DNA of 64,000 nt from Eutrophocola sp965662685 (GTDB lineage Bacteria; Pseudomonadota; Gammaproteobacteria; Pseudomonadales; Pseudohongiellaceae). Shown piece by piece: positions 1 to 8,984 of the stretch. The notes beneath the pieces were generated by a model. That model searched no databases and was not told where the DNA came from. It saw nothing but the letters and a program-made list of their open reading frames with translations. The stretch covers positions 50,405 to 114,404 of the forward strand of contig CBFIIQ010000003.1 in assembly GCA_965662685.1 (NCBI GenBank), read 5' to 3'. Within the stretch, counting starts at the first letter, position 1; each line of letters begins with the position of its first letter. Position numbers and translations under genes: made by a program.

Positions 1-2478
1 CTTATAAAAATAAGTAAATTGATTCTCTGCGCATGGCTGGTCATGATTATCAGTGCCTGCACCCAGTCTGTCTCTCCGGGCAACAAACAGAATGATGTGA
101 GCCTGGATATCAGCGCTGTTGAATCCCCCGAGGCGCTAGCTGGACTGATAGATGAATACTGTACCGGATGTCATAACTTTGAAGACTATTCCGGTGGTAT
201 AGATCTGGAAGGTCTGGGTCCGGAAAACATTCATATCGCGCCAGATCTGGGCGAGAAGGTAATCAAGCGCCTGCGGGCAGGTATGATGCCTCCTGTTGGA
301 GAGCCACGACCGGACGTTGCTGCCATGCAGTCATTGGCATCCGCGCTGGAAAATACCATAGACAGTCATGCTGTGATCAAACCTGGTCGTCCCGGATTAC
401 ATCGGTTAAACAGGACTGAATACCAGAATGCCATTCGTGATTTGTTTGCCATGGAAGTCAATGCCGCAGGCTTTCTACCCGCAGATGATTCCAGTAATGG
501 TTTTGATAATCAGGCAGGGGCGCTCTCACTTTCACCGGCCCTGCTTGAAGCCTATCTTTCCGCTGCCGCTGATATCAGCCAGCTGGCTGTAGGAATATCC
601 AATGGCCCGGAACAAACCCTGTATCGGGTGCGTGAGGATGCAAACCAGAATTTTCGTATTGAAGGCCTGCCTTTTGGCACCCGGGGTGGTCTGAAATTCA
701 CCCATAACTTTCCGGTGGATGGTGAATATACCTTCAAGACCTATGCCATTACCCTCGGCAATATGGGCAGTGACAGACCCTTTGGCACGGTTCGAGGAGA
801 ACAACTGGAAGTCATGATCGACGGTGAGCTGGTCAAGGTATTTGATTGGGACAGGGAACTGGGTGTTAACCGGCGCTTTTCGGCTCCAGTAGATGAAGAA
901 GAAATCGGTGAAAACCTGCCGACTCTGGATGTCACTGTTCCGGTCAGTGGAGGTCCCCATGAAATAGGTATTACTTTTGTAGCCCGGAATTTTGCCCCGG
1001 GCCTGGATATGAACAACGACTTTGAACGCAGTACTATCGAGACCGGTGGGCTGCCTGGTTATACCTGGTATCCCCATGTGGGAAGTGTCAGGGTCGATGG
1101 TCCCTATAATGAAAGTGGGATCTCTTCCACGCCAAGTCGTCAAAAAATTTACAGTTGTTATCCTGAAGGTTCAGGGCAATACAATAGCTGTGCGCAGGAA
1201 ATCATCGATAACCTGACTGAACTGGCTTTTCGTGGTTTTAACGAGCCAGCGGATCGTGACAAATTAATGCAGTTTTTTGATCAGGGGCTGAGTAATAACA
1301 ACAGCTTTGATGAAGGTATTGCATTGGTTATCCAACGTATTCTTTCTGATCCCAAGTTTATTTACCGTATTGAAAAGGAACCACAAGACCTGCAGCCTGG
1401 GGATGTTTATGCCATTACTGATCTTGATCTGGCATCACGTCTCTCCTTTTTCCTGTGGAGCAGTATTCCGGACAAGCCGCTGATTGAACTGGCTAAAACC
1501 GGTCAGCTAAAAAATGCGGAGGTACTGAATCAGCAAGTCAGCCGAATGTTGGAGGACCCTCGCTCCAAAGCGTTTACGCGTAATTTTGCCGGACAGTGGC
1601 TGGCCTTGAGAAACCTGGAAGCCCATGAGCCGGTCACAGACCAGTTTCCTGATTTTGATAATCTGTTGCGTCAGTCACAGCGTCAGGAAGTCGAATTACT
1701 GCTGGATAGTATTATTCGGGACAACCGTCCAATAACGGATATTCTTACTGCTGACTATACCTTTGTGAATGAGCGTCTAGCCATGCATTACGGTATTCCC
1801 GGTATCAAAGGCGAGCGTTTTCGTCGTGTCGAACTGGGCGGTGATCTGGCCATTCGGGCCGGTATCCTTGGTAAATCCAGTTCTCTAACCGTGCCTTCTC
1901 AACCAGGCAGAACCTCTCCGGTAAAAAGAGGTTATTGGGTGCTGGCAAGCATTCTGGGTGTCGAGCCACCACCACCTCCTCCCAACGTTAAAATAGTTCC
2001 GCCCAAGCAGGCCGGTAGTGGTGGTGATAACGCTGACGTACCTTCCATGCGTGAATGGATGGAAGGACATCGTACCAATCCAGCCTGTGCAGGTTGTCAT
2101 CGCATGATGGATCCCATTGGCTTTGCGCTGGAATCCTTTGATGCCATTGGTCGTTACCGTGAAGAGGAAAATGGCAAGCCGATAGATACCAAAACCCGGC
2201 TTTATGATGGTCAGGAAATAACAAGTGCAGCAGATCTGACCAGCTTCCTGCTCAATTATCGTGAGAGTGTAGCGCGCAATGTCACTCAGAAGATGCTGAC
2301 CTATGCTATTGGTCGAGGTATGGAAGTTGAGGACATGCCCCTGGTGCGACAAGTGCAGGACATCGCCCGTAAAGATGATTATCGTTTTCAGACACTAATT
2401 ACTGCGGTGGTAAATAGTGAGGCTTTTCTGAATAATGAAGTTGCCGGGGCAGATGAACCAGCAGTTGCTTTGAAATAG
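1..2478 (+). CDS. DUF1592/DUF1588/DUF1585 c-type cytochrome-like lipoprotein (5' end outside window)
   Basis: The frame is open back to base 1, and a TTG at 19 lies inside a lipoprotein signal (hydrophobic run, then ISAC), so the true start is probably upstream of the window. Two CxxCH heme sites are visible: CTGCH about 48 residues after the TTG, and CAGCH near residue 690. Between them run the blocks of the planctomycete-type family: DUF1587 (HRLNRTEYQNAIRDLF), DUF1592 (FFLWSSIPDKPLIELA), DUF1588 (LGVEPPPPPPNV) and a C-terminal DUF1585. Family members are envelope proteins often paired with a DUF1552 gene, which is not seen downstream; TrmO follows instead. No substrate is known. A strong terminator follows at 2577. 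Confidence 0.85.
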   Translation, partial: LIKISKLILCAWLVMIISACTQSVSPGNKQNDVSLDISAVESPEALAGLIDEYCTGCHNFEDYSGGIDLEGLGPENIHIAPDLGEKVIKRLRAGMMPPVGEPRPDVAAMQSLASALENTIDSHAVIKPGRPGLHRLNRTEYQNAIRDLFAMEVNAAGFLPADDSSNGFDNQAGALSLSPALLEAYLSAAADISQLAVGISNGPEQTLYRVREDANQNFRIEGLPFGTRGGLKFTHNFPVDGEYTFKTYAITLGNMGSDRPFGTVRGEQLEVMIDGELVKVFDWDRELGVNRRFSAPVDEEEIGENLPTLDVTVPVSGGPHEIGITFVARNFAPGLDMNNDFERSTIETGGLPGYTWYPHVGSVRVDGPYNESGISSTPSRQKIYSCYPEGSGQYNSCAQEIIDNLTELAFRGFNEPADRDKLMQFFDQGLSNNNSFDEGIALVIQRILSDPKFIYRIEKEPQDLQPGDVYAITDLDLASRLSFFLWSSIPDKPLIELAKTGQLKNAEVLNQQVSRMLEDPRSKAFTRNFAGQWLALRNLEAHEPVTDQFPDFDNLLRQSQRQEVELLLDSIIRDNRPITDILTADYTFVNERLAMHYGIPGIKGERFRRVELGGDLAIRAGILGKSSSLTVPSQPGRTSPVKRGYWVLASILGVEPPPPPPNVKIVPPKQAGSGGDNADVPSMREWMEGHRTNPACAGCHRMMDPIGFALESFDAIGRYREEENGKPIDTKTRLYDGQEITSAADLTSFLLNYRESVARNVTQKMLTYAIGRGMEVEDMPLVRQVQDIARKDDYRFQTLITAVVNSEAFLNNEVAGADEPAVALK

Positions 2479-2544
2479 TAAAAAAATAGAGGCAAGAGAC
2501 AAGAGACAAGCAGCCACTCTTTAAGGATTGATGGTTTTCTGTAG

Positions 2545-2575
2545 GTCGGATAAGGACCGCAGGGACGCATCCGAC
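2545..2575. repeat. REP-like palindrome
   Basis: GTCGGAT at 2545-2551 is the exact reverse complement of ATCCGAC at 2569-2575, with AAGGACCGCAGGGACGC between. The form GTCGGAT...ATCCGAC resembles the short palindromic extragenic elements common in gammaproteobacteria. It sits just before a terminator hairpin. Confidence 0.5.
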
Positions 2576-2576
2576 G

Positions 2577-2601
2577 AGGCGACCAATAGGTCGCCTTTTT
2601 T
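2577..2601 (+). terminator. Rho-independent terminator after the DUF1592 gene
   Basis: A perfect 8-bp stem (AGGCGACC at 2577-2584, GGTCGCCT at 2589-2596) with loop AATA is followed by a T run. Confidence 0.85.
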
Positions 2602-2656
2602 GTGACTTGCGACTTGCCTATTGCATCTTCAATCGCCACAAGCCAATATCAGCGAT

Positions 2657-3361
2657 ATGGAAATCGCTCCGATTGCTTACATAAAATCTCCTTACAAACA
2701 AAAATTTGCCATCCCCCGGCAGCCTGGTCTAGTGAAGGCTGCGGTGGGCGAAATTATTTTTGAAGCAGATTTTGCTGATGCGAATTGTCTGCGCAAACTG
2801 GATGAGTTTAGTCATCTGTGGCTGCTTTTTCGTTTTCATGAAACTGTAGAAAAAGGCTGGACCCCTACAGTGCAGCCACCACGTCTTGGCGGCAGGGAAA
2901 AGGTAGGAGTGTTTGCAACCCGCTCTACTTTTCGTCCCAACGGTATTGGTTTATCAGTGGTTGAGAACCTTGGCTGGCAGCAGCAAGGTAAAGAACTTTT
3001 ATTACGTGTAGGTAGTATCGATCTTCTGGATCAAACACCGATACTGGATATTAAACCCTATATTCCTTACGCAGACAGTATTCCTGAAGCCAGAGCGGGT
3101 TATGCAGAAGCAGCGCCGGATAAAATTGGAAAAGTGGAATTTTCTGAAAATGCACAAAGTCAGCTTGCTGATTTTGAAAAAAAATACCCGCAGTTACGCG
3201 AACTGATCATCTCGGTATTGATTCAGGATCCAAGGCCTGCATGGCGACTCAAAAAACCTGATGAAAAACAATATGGTATGAGCTTGTATGAGCTGAATAT
3301 AAAATGGCGGGTGGAAGACGAGGGGATCAAGGTGATGGCGATTAATTTGGACAATGAGTAA
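2657..3361 (+). CDS. tsaA: tRNA (N6-threonylcarbamoyladenosine(37)-N6)-methyltransferase TrmO
   Basis: TrmO (YaeB/TsaA) uses SAM to methylate t6A37 of threonine tRNAs in the cytoplasm. The protein begins MEIAPIAYIKSPYKQKF and carries the family blocks HLWLLFRFHE and FATRSTFRPNGIGLSV, then LDQTPILDIKPYIPYAD. At 234 residues it matches the E. coli protein. I chose ATG 2657; the TTG at 2621 would add 12 residues unlike the family and would fall just behind the terminator. It converges with the CHAD gene on the other strand. Confidence 0.93.
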   Translation: MEIAPIAYIKSPYKQKFAIPRQPGLVKAAVGEIIFEADFADANCLRKLDEFSHLWLLFRFHETVEKGWTPTVQPPRLGGREKVGVFATRSTFRPNGIGLSVVENLGWQQQGKELLLRVGSIDLLDQTPILDIKPYIPYADSIPEARAGYAEAAPDKIGKVEFSENAQSQLADFEKKYPQLRELIISVLIQDPRPAWRLKKPDEKQYGMSLYELNIKWRVEDEGIKVMAINLDNE

Positions 3362-3424
3362 GTAAATACAGATGAATAAGAAATAATAAAAGGGGTTGTC
3401 AGCTGCTTTTTTGATGGGATCGAC

Positions 3425-4213
3425 TTATTTGAGCTGGTTAAGATCAAGTAATAATTTTCGGCAGGTGATGAGGTATTGCTGCTGTTTTTCAGCAATCAGG
3501 CTAAATAATTTTTGATATAGCTGGTGAGTGTAGGCGCGAGTACAGGACAGCTGTTGTTGTTTTAAATATATTCCCAGAATTTTCAGATCGTTTATTTTAC
3601 CCAATACTTCACCGAGGCTATCAAGGGTGTCAATTATTGTTTGTTCTGCAGGCGTTTGGTTTCTGATCATCTTATGCTGGTACATTAATTTTTTGATTTT
3701 TTTGCGCCAGCCATGCAGCTCCTCCCAATCTATAATGTTTGAAGACAGAATTTCATCGCCCGTCTCACATAATTCTGATAATCGTAATGTGAGAATAGCC
3801 TTGATATCATTTTCTGCCAGTTTCTTACTCTGAAGTTTACGGGATTTCTTTGTAATATTTCTGGTTAAATCCAGTACACGTTTCAGCTCTGACGGCGGGA
3901 GTCGTTTATCTACCAGTTTATTTTTAAGTCCAGTCAGCAAACTGATTAGTTCGGCGTCATCGATTTCCCTGATCATGTCCTGTAGTAATGAATACAGCAC
4001 ATCTACATCTCGCTGCACGGAAAGCATTCTTGCCAGTTTTTTAACTGATGCTCTCAAATGCTCAGTTTCCTTTTTCTGGCCTTCAAGTTGGTTTAACAAG
4101 TGCAGGTGAGCTCTTAAATATTTGGTGCCTTTGCGAAGCTGATGGATAGAATTCTCATCGAGCGTATTTGTGTCAGGATTCAATAACTCGAAATAATTTA
4201 TTGGAGTTTTCAT
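3425..4213 (-). CDS. CHAD domain protein
   Basis: 262 residues, helical and rich in Lys/Arg/His. CHAD hallmarks are visible: IHQLRKGTKYLRAHLHLL near residue 24, RDVDVL near 75, and HGWRKKIKKLMYQHKMI in the second half. CHAD domains bind inorganic polyphosphate and are often fused to or next to CYTH phosphatases; no CYTH gene is present here. It has no signal peptide, so a cytoplasmic or granule-associated location is expected. The specific role is unknown. Confidence 0.85.
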   Translation of the reverse strand: MKTPINYFELLNPDTNTLDENSIHQLRKGTKYLRAHLHLLNQLEGQKKETEHLRASVKKLARMLSVQRDVDVLYSLLQDMIREIDDAELISLLTGLKNKLVDKRLPPSELKRVLDLTRNITKKSRKLQSKKLAENDIKAILTLRLSELCETGDEILSSNIIDWEELHGWRKKIKKLMYQHKMIRNQTPAEQTIIDTLDSLGEVLGKINDLKILGIYLKQQQLSCTRAYTHQLYQKLFSLIAEKQQQYLITCRKLLLDLNQLK

Positions 4214-4268
4214 AGCATCTCTCCATCACCAAAATTACTGTTATTGTGCAATTGGACCCCGTTCAACA

Positions 4269-5360
4269 TTAACCAGCCCAGTCTACCCAGCGACCGTGAT
4301 AATCTGCTCGACCCAGAGTTTGTTCCAGTCCGCCAGGCCATTGCGTCAGGGTGAGAGCGGCCCCTGGATCCTTGCCGTCCGGTTCCAGTCGTAGCCAGGC
4401 CAGAGGAGACTTTTCAGTTGCCTGGTCTCCAGCTTCTTCGATGAGGACACGATTAGCAATTTTCGCCTCTTTCTCTTGATACGCCCAGACTATGGTGTGA
4501 TAAATTACATGAACCTGTCCTTCAGTATTTCTCGCAAGTCTTTTCGGTAACCAGCTGGAAATATCTTCCGCATCGACCTGGTATTCAAGTTTTTCCAGTA
4601 AGGCCAGGGCATGATCAGTGAGAATAAAACGATTTTCCTGGTCTGCCCAGATATAGGAAAGCAGTCTCAGCCTTTCGCCCGGGTCCCGAAAATTTACCGG
4701 CTTTAAATCGCAAGCGGATCTTTCAGTGACGTTGATGTTGACTGGTTCCGGGGGAGGGTTGCCGCGCCATTGTGGCGCCAGCACTATACCATTGGCAGGC
4801 TTGCCCCAATGTTGTCCGTCCAGTTCATAGGCAAAACTATCCCAGCATTGATTAATGCCTGCGCTGGCCCCGAGCTCGGATACAGTGAACGGTAAGCCGG
4901 TTTTCGCAGCAATGGTCAAAAATCCCGGTAGCAGAGCCGCACATCGCCTTAATTCATTTGTCTGTGGTGCATGGCTCAGGAAAGGGTGGATGAAATCGGC
5001 ATGATCATCCATGGCATGGCTCACTGCCTGCCAGAGATCCGAGTCAGTTGTGGTCAGGTGAGCAGGGGGATATACCCGCTTGAGTTTTTCACATTGCTCT
5101 TTCAAAACCAGCGCATGCAGTGCGCCGGCAATTCTTAGCGGCAGAGCAATATTCCAGAATTCCTGAGTATCCGCCATGCTGAGCAGGTTTGCAGTAACAC
5201 TGTTTCCAGGTTCCACATGTTCGGCAAACAGTTTGCATAATCGGACCATAAAAGGCGAGTCCAGCTCATGGCAATATTTGGCCTGGGTGAGGAAAATTTT
5301 CCTTAATTGCTGAAGTGCTTCCTGATCTTGCGACAATAGCTTTAATTCCTGGTTGTCCAA
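4269..5360 (-). CDS. DUF2332 family protein
   Basis: 363 residues, soluble, no signal peptide. The stretch LPFTVSELGASAGINQCWDSF near residues 168-188 and the aromatic-rich ending with HVIYHTIVWAYQ match the DUF2332 family, whose glycine motif ELGASAGLN looks like a Rossmann or SAM-type nucleotide loop. No activity is established for the family. The start is a TTG; no in-frame ATG lies upstream before a stop, so the exact start is uncertain. It reads in the same direction as the CHAD gene 55 bp downstream. Confidence 0.8.
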   Translation of the reverse strand: MDNQELKLLSQDQEALQQLRKIFLTQAKYCHELDSPFMVRLCKLFAEHVEPGNSVTANLLSMADTQEFWNIALPLRIAGALHALVLKEQCEKLKRVYPPAHLTTTDSDLWQAVSHAMDDHADFIHPFLSHAPQTNELRRCAALLPGFLTIAAKTGLPFTVSELGASAGINQCWDSFAYELDGQHWGKPANGIVLAPQWRGNPPPEPVNINVTERSACDLKPVNFRDPGERLRLLSYIWADQENRFILTDHALALLEKLEYQVDAEDISSWLPKRLARNTEGQVHVIYHTIVWAYQEKEAKIANRVLIEEAGDQATEKSPLAWLRLEPDGKDPGAALTLTQWPGGLEQTLGRADYHGRWVDWAG

Positions 5361-5462
5361 TCCGTGATGTGATTCTAGCAGAGCCCGATACGCGAACTTA
5401 AATCAAATTGCGGGCTGAACAGCCAGATAATGTCTATTTAATGATGTATCGAAGATTTCTTG

Positions 5463-5897
5463 TCAGGCCTTAATTCTGTAGAAAAAATTACTCGCAGTGA
5501 AACAGAGCAACCCAAAAAGGAAGACAAAACCTCCCCAATGATAATCGCTAATATTAAAAAAGAGATTGGCAGCGAAATCTGACATGGAAGAGTTAACACT
5601 GCTTCCCAGTTGATTAAGTAGAGAGTTGTTTTTGGACTCAAGGGCACTCCTCAAGTTGGGATAAAACAGAACTCCCCAGACACTGACGGGGGAGATAATA
5701 GCCAGTTTTTCTTTACCATAGAGAATGAACCCGGGGGCTGTCATACTAAACACAATCACCAGCCATGCTTCTATTTCTGCAATACGATAGTAACTGGCAT
5801 CACCATAGACAGGGAAAGTGGCCAAAGGCAGAAAAACGCTGCCAGAAAATAGTATGGCAGAAAGGTAAATGGCTAATTGCAGTTTGTGTTTGGACAT
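5463..5897 (-). CDS. Small integral membrane protein of unknown function
   Basis: 144 residues from ATG 5897 (a TTG at 5918 would add seven). Hydrophobic segments near residues 5-23, 42-58, 65-80 and 118-138 suggest four membrane helices. A soluble loop of about 35 residues after helix three is rich in Ser and Asn. I do not recognise the family. The neighbours (DUF2332 gene and an unknown paralogue pair) give no functional hint. Confidence 0.55.
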   Translation of the reverse strand: MSKHKLQLAIYLSAILFSGSVFLPLATFPVYGDASYYRIAEIEAWLVIVFSMTAPGFILYGKEKLAIISPVSVWGVLFYPNLRSALESKNNSLLNQLGSSVNSSMSDFAANLFFNISDYHWGGFVFLFGLLCFTASNFFYRIKA

Positions 5898-6095
5898 TAT
5901 CAGTATCTGTTGTGCCAAACGAGTTACGTCGGACTCACACTAAAGGATATCAATACAGTAGAAGTATTCAACAAGTGTACCTAAATTCAAAGGCTGGTTT
6001 ATATGGATATTCACTTTAAGGATATCGAGAACGACAGATAGTGATATTTCCGGGGGAGTAAAATCAGGAGTGAGGATATGGAAAATAGTTGGCGG

Positions 6096-6782
6096 TTAAA
6101 GAATTGGCAGGTCGCAATTAATCGCTTTGCTGGTAATGCTGGATGACAGGGAATCAGCATTAGTTGCCATGCAGTTACACATATCCCTCACATAATCCTG
6201 ACGGCTGGCAAATAATCGTCCCGCATTGTGAATGACCTGTTTGTGACAAAAGGTAGAGTAAGACAGCACTGCGCTAACACTGGCCTTGATCAGGTTGCAG
6301 GAAATGGTGTCGAAAAAAATTGAAACATCTTTTTTTTCTTTATCTTGTTTACTATCCCTGAGGGGATTTAAACCTGTAAGTATGCGATGGTCAAGCAGGC
6401 CAAGATCTACAGCTTCATGAATGCTGGAATCGATATCTACATTGTCCAATTCCAGCGATTTACCGGTGATTGTAAAATAATAGGGCGTGCCATCTGCAAT
6501 AGAGACGCTATTCATCTCCTGGCGTAAATTGATTTCGAGACTGGCCCACAGAGTCTCTTTTTGATGACTGGTTTTTTGTTGGCTGATGACTGAAATACGA
6601 AACTCGTTCATGCCTTCCAGTGAGACCTGTCTCGTATTGGTTTCCAGACGCACTGTATAAAGTCGATCATCAGTTTCATGAGTCAGACTGCACAGTTCAA
6701 TCAGACTGTCTGGATCAAGCCTGGAGCTGTCTAATGGTGCGGGATTTTCTTTAGTCACTGGCGCAAATGCTTCCATGTTCAT
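6096..6782 (-). CDS. Unknown protein, paralogue of the 7072-7722 gene
   Basis: 228 residues with no signal peptide or membrane segment. Residues 40-130 align with the upstream neighbour: DRLYTVRLETNTRQVSLEGMNEF against NRVYTLDFKVNLSQITFEGLSNY, then EINLRQEMNSVSIADGTPYYFTI against DISLKQDNNSLIIEGGPTVFFSV. Both then have a Leu/Asp block and a helical C-terminal half containing C/S-H-K/Q-x-V-I followed by RLF and a Y-x-x-x-M motif. Similarity over the full length but low identity indicates an old tandem duplication. I do not recognise the family. Confidence 0.6.
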   Translation of the reverse strand: MNMEAFAPVTKENPAPLDSSRLDPDSLIELCSLTHETDDRLYTVRLETNTRQVSLEGMNEFRISVISQQKTSHQKETLWASLEINLRQEMNSVSIADGTPYYFTITGKSLELDNVDIDSSIHEAVDLGLLDHRILTGLNPLRDSKQDKEKKDVSIFFDTISCNLIKASVSAVLSYSTFCHKQVIHNAGRLFASRQDYVRDMCNCMATNADSLSSSITSKAINCDLPIL

Positions 6783-6950
6783 TTTAAGTCCCTGATTTTT
6801 AAATTTTAACTCCGGGTAGTAGCATTTTGATAGTATTCTGGTATTTTTTCGCTACCTATTTGCTGATGCTCAAGATTACGGCTATTTCTCCAATTAAAGA
6901 GTGATGCAGGTCTTGTTTTAGTCGCAGGCTGGAGGGGAAGAGGGGGAGGC

Positions 6951-7020
6951 AAGAGATAAGAGACAAGAGATAAGAGGCAAGAGGCAAGAGGCAAGAGGCA
7001 AGAGGCAAGAGGCAAGAGAT
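6951..7020 (+). repeat. Ten-copy heptamer tandem array (AAGAGGC)
   Basis: Exactly ten 7-bp units fill 70 bp: AAGAGAT, AAGAGAC, AAGAGAT, six AAGAGGC, AAGAGAT. It lies in the 289-bp gap between the two unknown paralogues (6783-7071); nothing else is seen there. Unit variants at the edges and identical units inside fit slippage expansion. Confidence 0.9.
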
Positions 7021-7071
7021 AATCAGCCGGTACATCCTGCTATCAAGACGCTTAATTCTGATTTAATAAGT

Positions 7072-7722
7072 TTAACTATGATCGACGTAGTACTGTACGC
7101 CCCGGTTAATGGCCACCACTGTCAAGTCATCCAGATTTTTATGCAGACACTCGTACATGGCGTTAATGTAATCATTTTTATGGGTAAACAGTCGTTGTTT
7201 TTCCTTGATGACTTTTTGGTGGCATTCCATGGAGCCGGCAATTATCGTGCTGATGCTGCTCATCAACAGGTTCATTGCTATTCTATCCTCAAGTAATTCA
7301 TTGGGAACCTGACGCCTGTTTTCGACCTTTTCTGTGGTTTTGCCATCTTTGAGCCAGGCTATTCCGCTAGTTACTGCTTCTACAATCCCTTCATCGAGTT
7401 TCAGGTCGGAAAGATCCAGCGTGTCTTCGCTCACAGAAAAAAAGACCGTGGGGCCACCCTCGATAATGAGACTGTTGTTATCCTGTTTCAGGCTGATGTC
7501 CAGAACGCTACTGATGCTTTCGGTTTTTTTGCTGTCTTTGTCATAGCAGGAAAGGGTGACAGCATAATTACTTAGACCTTCAAAAGTAATCTGGCTCAGA
7601 TTGACCTTGAAATCCAGTGTATAAACCCTGTTTTCAAAATCCTGGGATGTCTTGCCCAGAAGGGGCAGATCAGACTTTCTTCTGGCAGGTTTGTCGGTGT
7701 TATCAGTATTATCATTATTCAT
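7072..7722 (-). CDS. Unknown protein, paralogue of the 6096-6782 gene
   Basis: 216 residues, soluble, starting MNNDNTDNTDKPARRKSD, a polar and probably flexible leader. The first half is beta-rich by pattern (alternating hydrophobics, VYTLDFKVNLSQITFEG), the second half helical and ending with MYECLHKNLDDLTVVAINRG. It shares this layout with the downstream gene. No catalytic motif is apparent. An AT-rich stretch upstream (7723-7906) could hold its promoter, but I see no clear -35/-10 pair. Confidence 0.6.
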   Translation of the reverse strand: MNNDNTDNTDKPARRKSDLPLLGKTSQDFENRVYTLDFKVNLSQITFEGLSNYAVTLSCYDKDSKKTESISSVLDISLKQDNNSLIIEGGPTVFFSVSEDTLDLSDLKLDEGIVEAVTSGIAWLKDGKTTEKVENRRQVPNELLEDRIAMNLLMSSISTIIAGSMECHQKVIKEKQRLFTHKNDYINAMYECLHKNLDDLTVVAINRGVQYYVDHS

Positions 7723-7906
7723 AGATCTTTACACCTGATATTCCCGGTGTGCGAATGAGCAAGGGATAAAGCATGAGTTCAATCAAGATCAGAGCATATT
7801 AAGTTTAACTTACATAATAATAAACGTAATATTTTTAGGGGATTAATTATACTACCCAGTTCACTAGATAGAAAAAAATGTAGAATTATTGCTTGCGCAA
7901 GTAGAA

Positions 7907-8845
7907 TTATGGGACCTGCACACTGGTCACCGGAATGGTTTCGTTGCCCATTGCTTCTGCGACTTTAAAATTAAACACATAGTTAGCTTCCAGACCCATG
8001 CGCAGATCCGTTATAAGCACATCGCTACCGCGCAGAGTTACCTTGTAGAAGCCATGGGTAAACCAGAGTATCCGTTTTACCGGCCAGTGCTCCGAGATAT
8101 CTTCAAGCAAGTAGTCCTCACTGCCATAGTGAGTAAACTGTAGGGAATCGGCGTTGCCAAACACCGGCAGAAAGCCATCAAAATAACCCTCATCATTTCT
8201 GCCAATAATGCGCCAGACCACGGTATTAAACGGTGCCGGTGTCGACATCAGGCGCTTGTACTCAATACCCTGTGCTGACAGGACTGCTTCTGCTTTATTG
8301 TCCACTATCACTTTTGCCACCACCGTCCAGCCCAGGTAAACAGAGCTTAGAATTAATCCTGCAGTATTTAAGCGATGCCCGGTAAGCCTATCCCGGCTGA
8401 TGATCATGGCAGATAAAAACCCTATCAGCAGCCACAATGTATAGGCGGGATCTACAATAAATATAGTGGACAGGCTGACCGGATACTCAGTGATTGGCCA
8501 GAATAATTGCGTGCCATAGACGGTAAAGGCATCCAGTAGCGGGTGAGTAATAAGTGCCAGGAATACCAGTATAAAAATTTCCCTGCGCAGCTCCACCAGA
8601 ATCGGTTGTATCTTGATAATCAGCCAGGTTAAAAGTGGAGACAGGGCGGCTAGTACAAACAGTGAATGGGTAGCGGAACGATGGTAGGTCATTGAGGCAA
8701 TGGCATCATCCCAGGGGATGAAAGAGTCGAGATCGGGCAGGGTGGCTACAAGGCCGCCGATAACAGGTGCACGATTGCCAGCCTTACGGCCTAGAACAGC
8801 CTCGCCGATGGAAGCGCCGAGGGCAAATTGTGTGATGGAATCCAT
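7907..8845 (-). CDS. YdjM-like membrane-bound metal-dependent hydrolase (DUF457)
   Basis: 312 residues. It opens with MDSITQFALGASIGEAVLG and has the family's metal-site residues in LPDLDSF (Asp pair near 37-39), HRSATHS (near 55-61) and HPLLDAFT (near 103-110). Four or more membrane segments fall between residues 62 and 190, followed by a soluble C-terminal domain of about 130 residues. The E. coli relative YdjM is an SOS-linked inner membrane protein; the family's substrate is not settled. No LexA box was found. Confidence 0.8.
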   Translation of the reverse strand: MDSITQFALGASIGEAVLGRKAGNRAPVIGGLVATLPDLDSFIPWDDAIASMTYHRSATHSLFVLAALSPLLTWLIIKIQPILVELRREIFILVFLALITHPLLDAFTVYGTQLFWPITEYPVSLSTIFIVDPAYTLWLLIGFLSAMIISRDRLTGHRLNTAGLILSSVYLGWTVVAKVIVDNKAEAVLSAQGIEYKRLMSTPAPFNTVVWRIIGRNDEGYFDGFLPVFGNADSLQFTHYGSEDYLLEDISEHWPVKRILWFTHGFYKVTLRGSDVLITDLRMGLEANYVFNFKVAEAMGNETIPVTSVQVP

Positions 8846-8984
8846 AGTGTCCTGGTTCAGTGTTAATCAGTTGCCCGATGGCGCTGCAGATAGATAAGGC
8901 ATCAGCTAAATTTATGTAGTGGCCCGAATTCTGACAGTATTGGATACTGTCAGCGTATTCTTGCTGTGCGCTTGAGCTTAAGTG

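Larger units (their letters stand above)
2494..2615. repeat. Heptamer repeat arms (AAGNNRC family)
   Basis: Two head-to-tail AAGAGAC units lie at 2494-2507. Two further units, AAGTCGC and AAGTCAC, read on the minus strand at 2602-2615. The arms flank the REP-like palindrome and the terminator. The same unit type recurs near 6.95, 20.5 and 52.4 kb. Confidence 0.6.

Noticed and set aside
532..1143. 203-codon minus-strand open frame opposite the DUF1592 gene
   Set aside because: Antisense shadow of a well-supported gene; no signal, motif or ribosome site.
6951..7020. CRISPR array
   Set aside because: Units are 7 bp with no spacers; it is a simple tandem repeat, and no cas gene is near.
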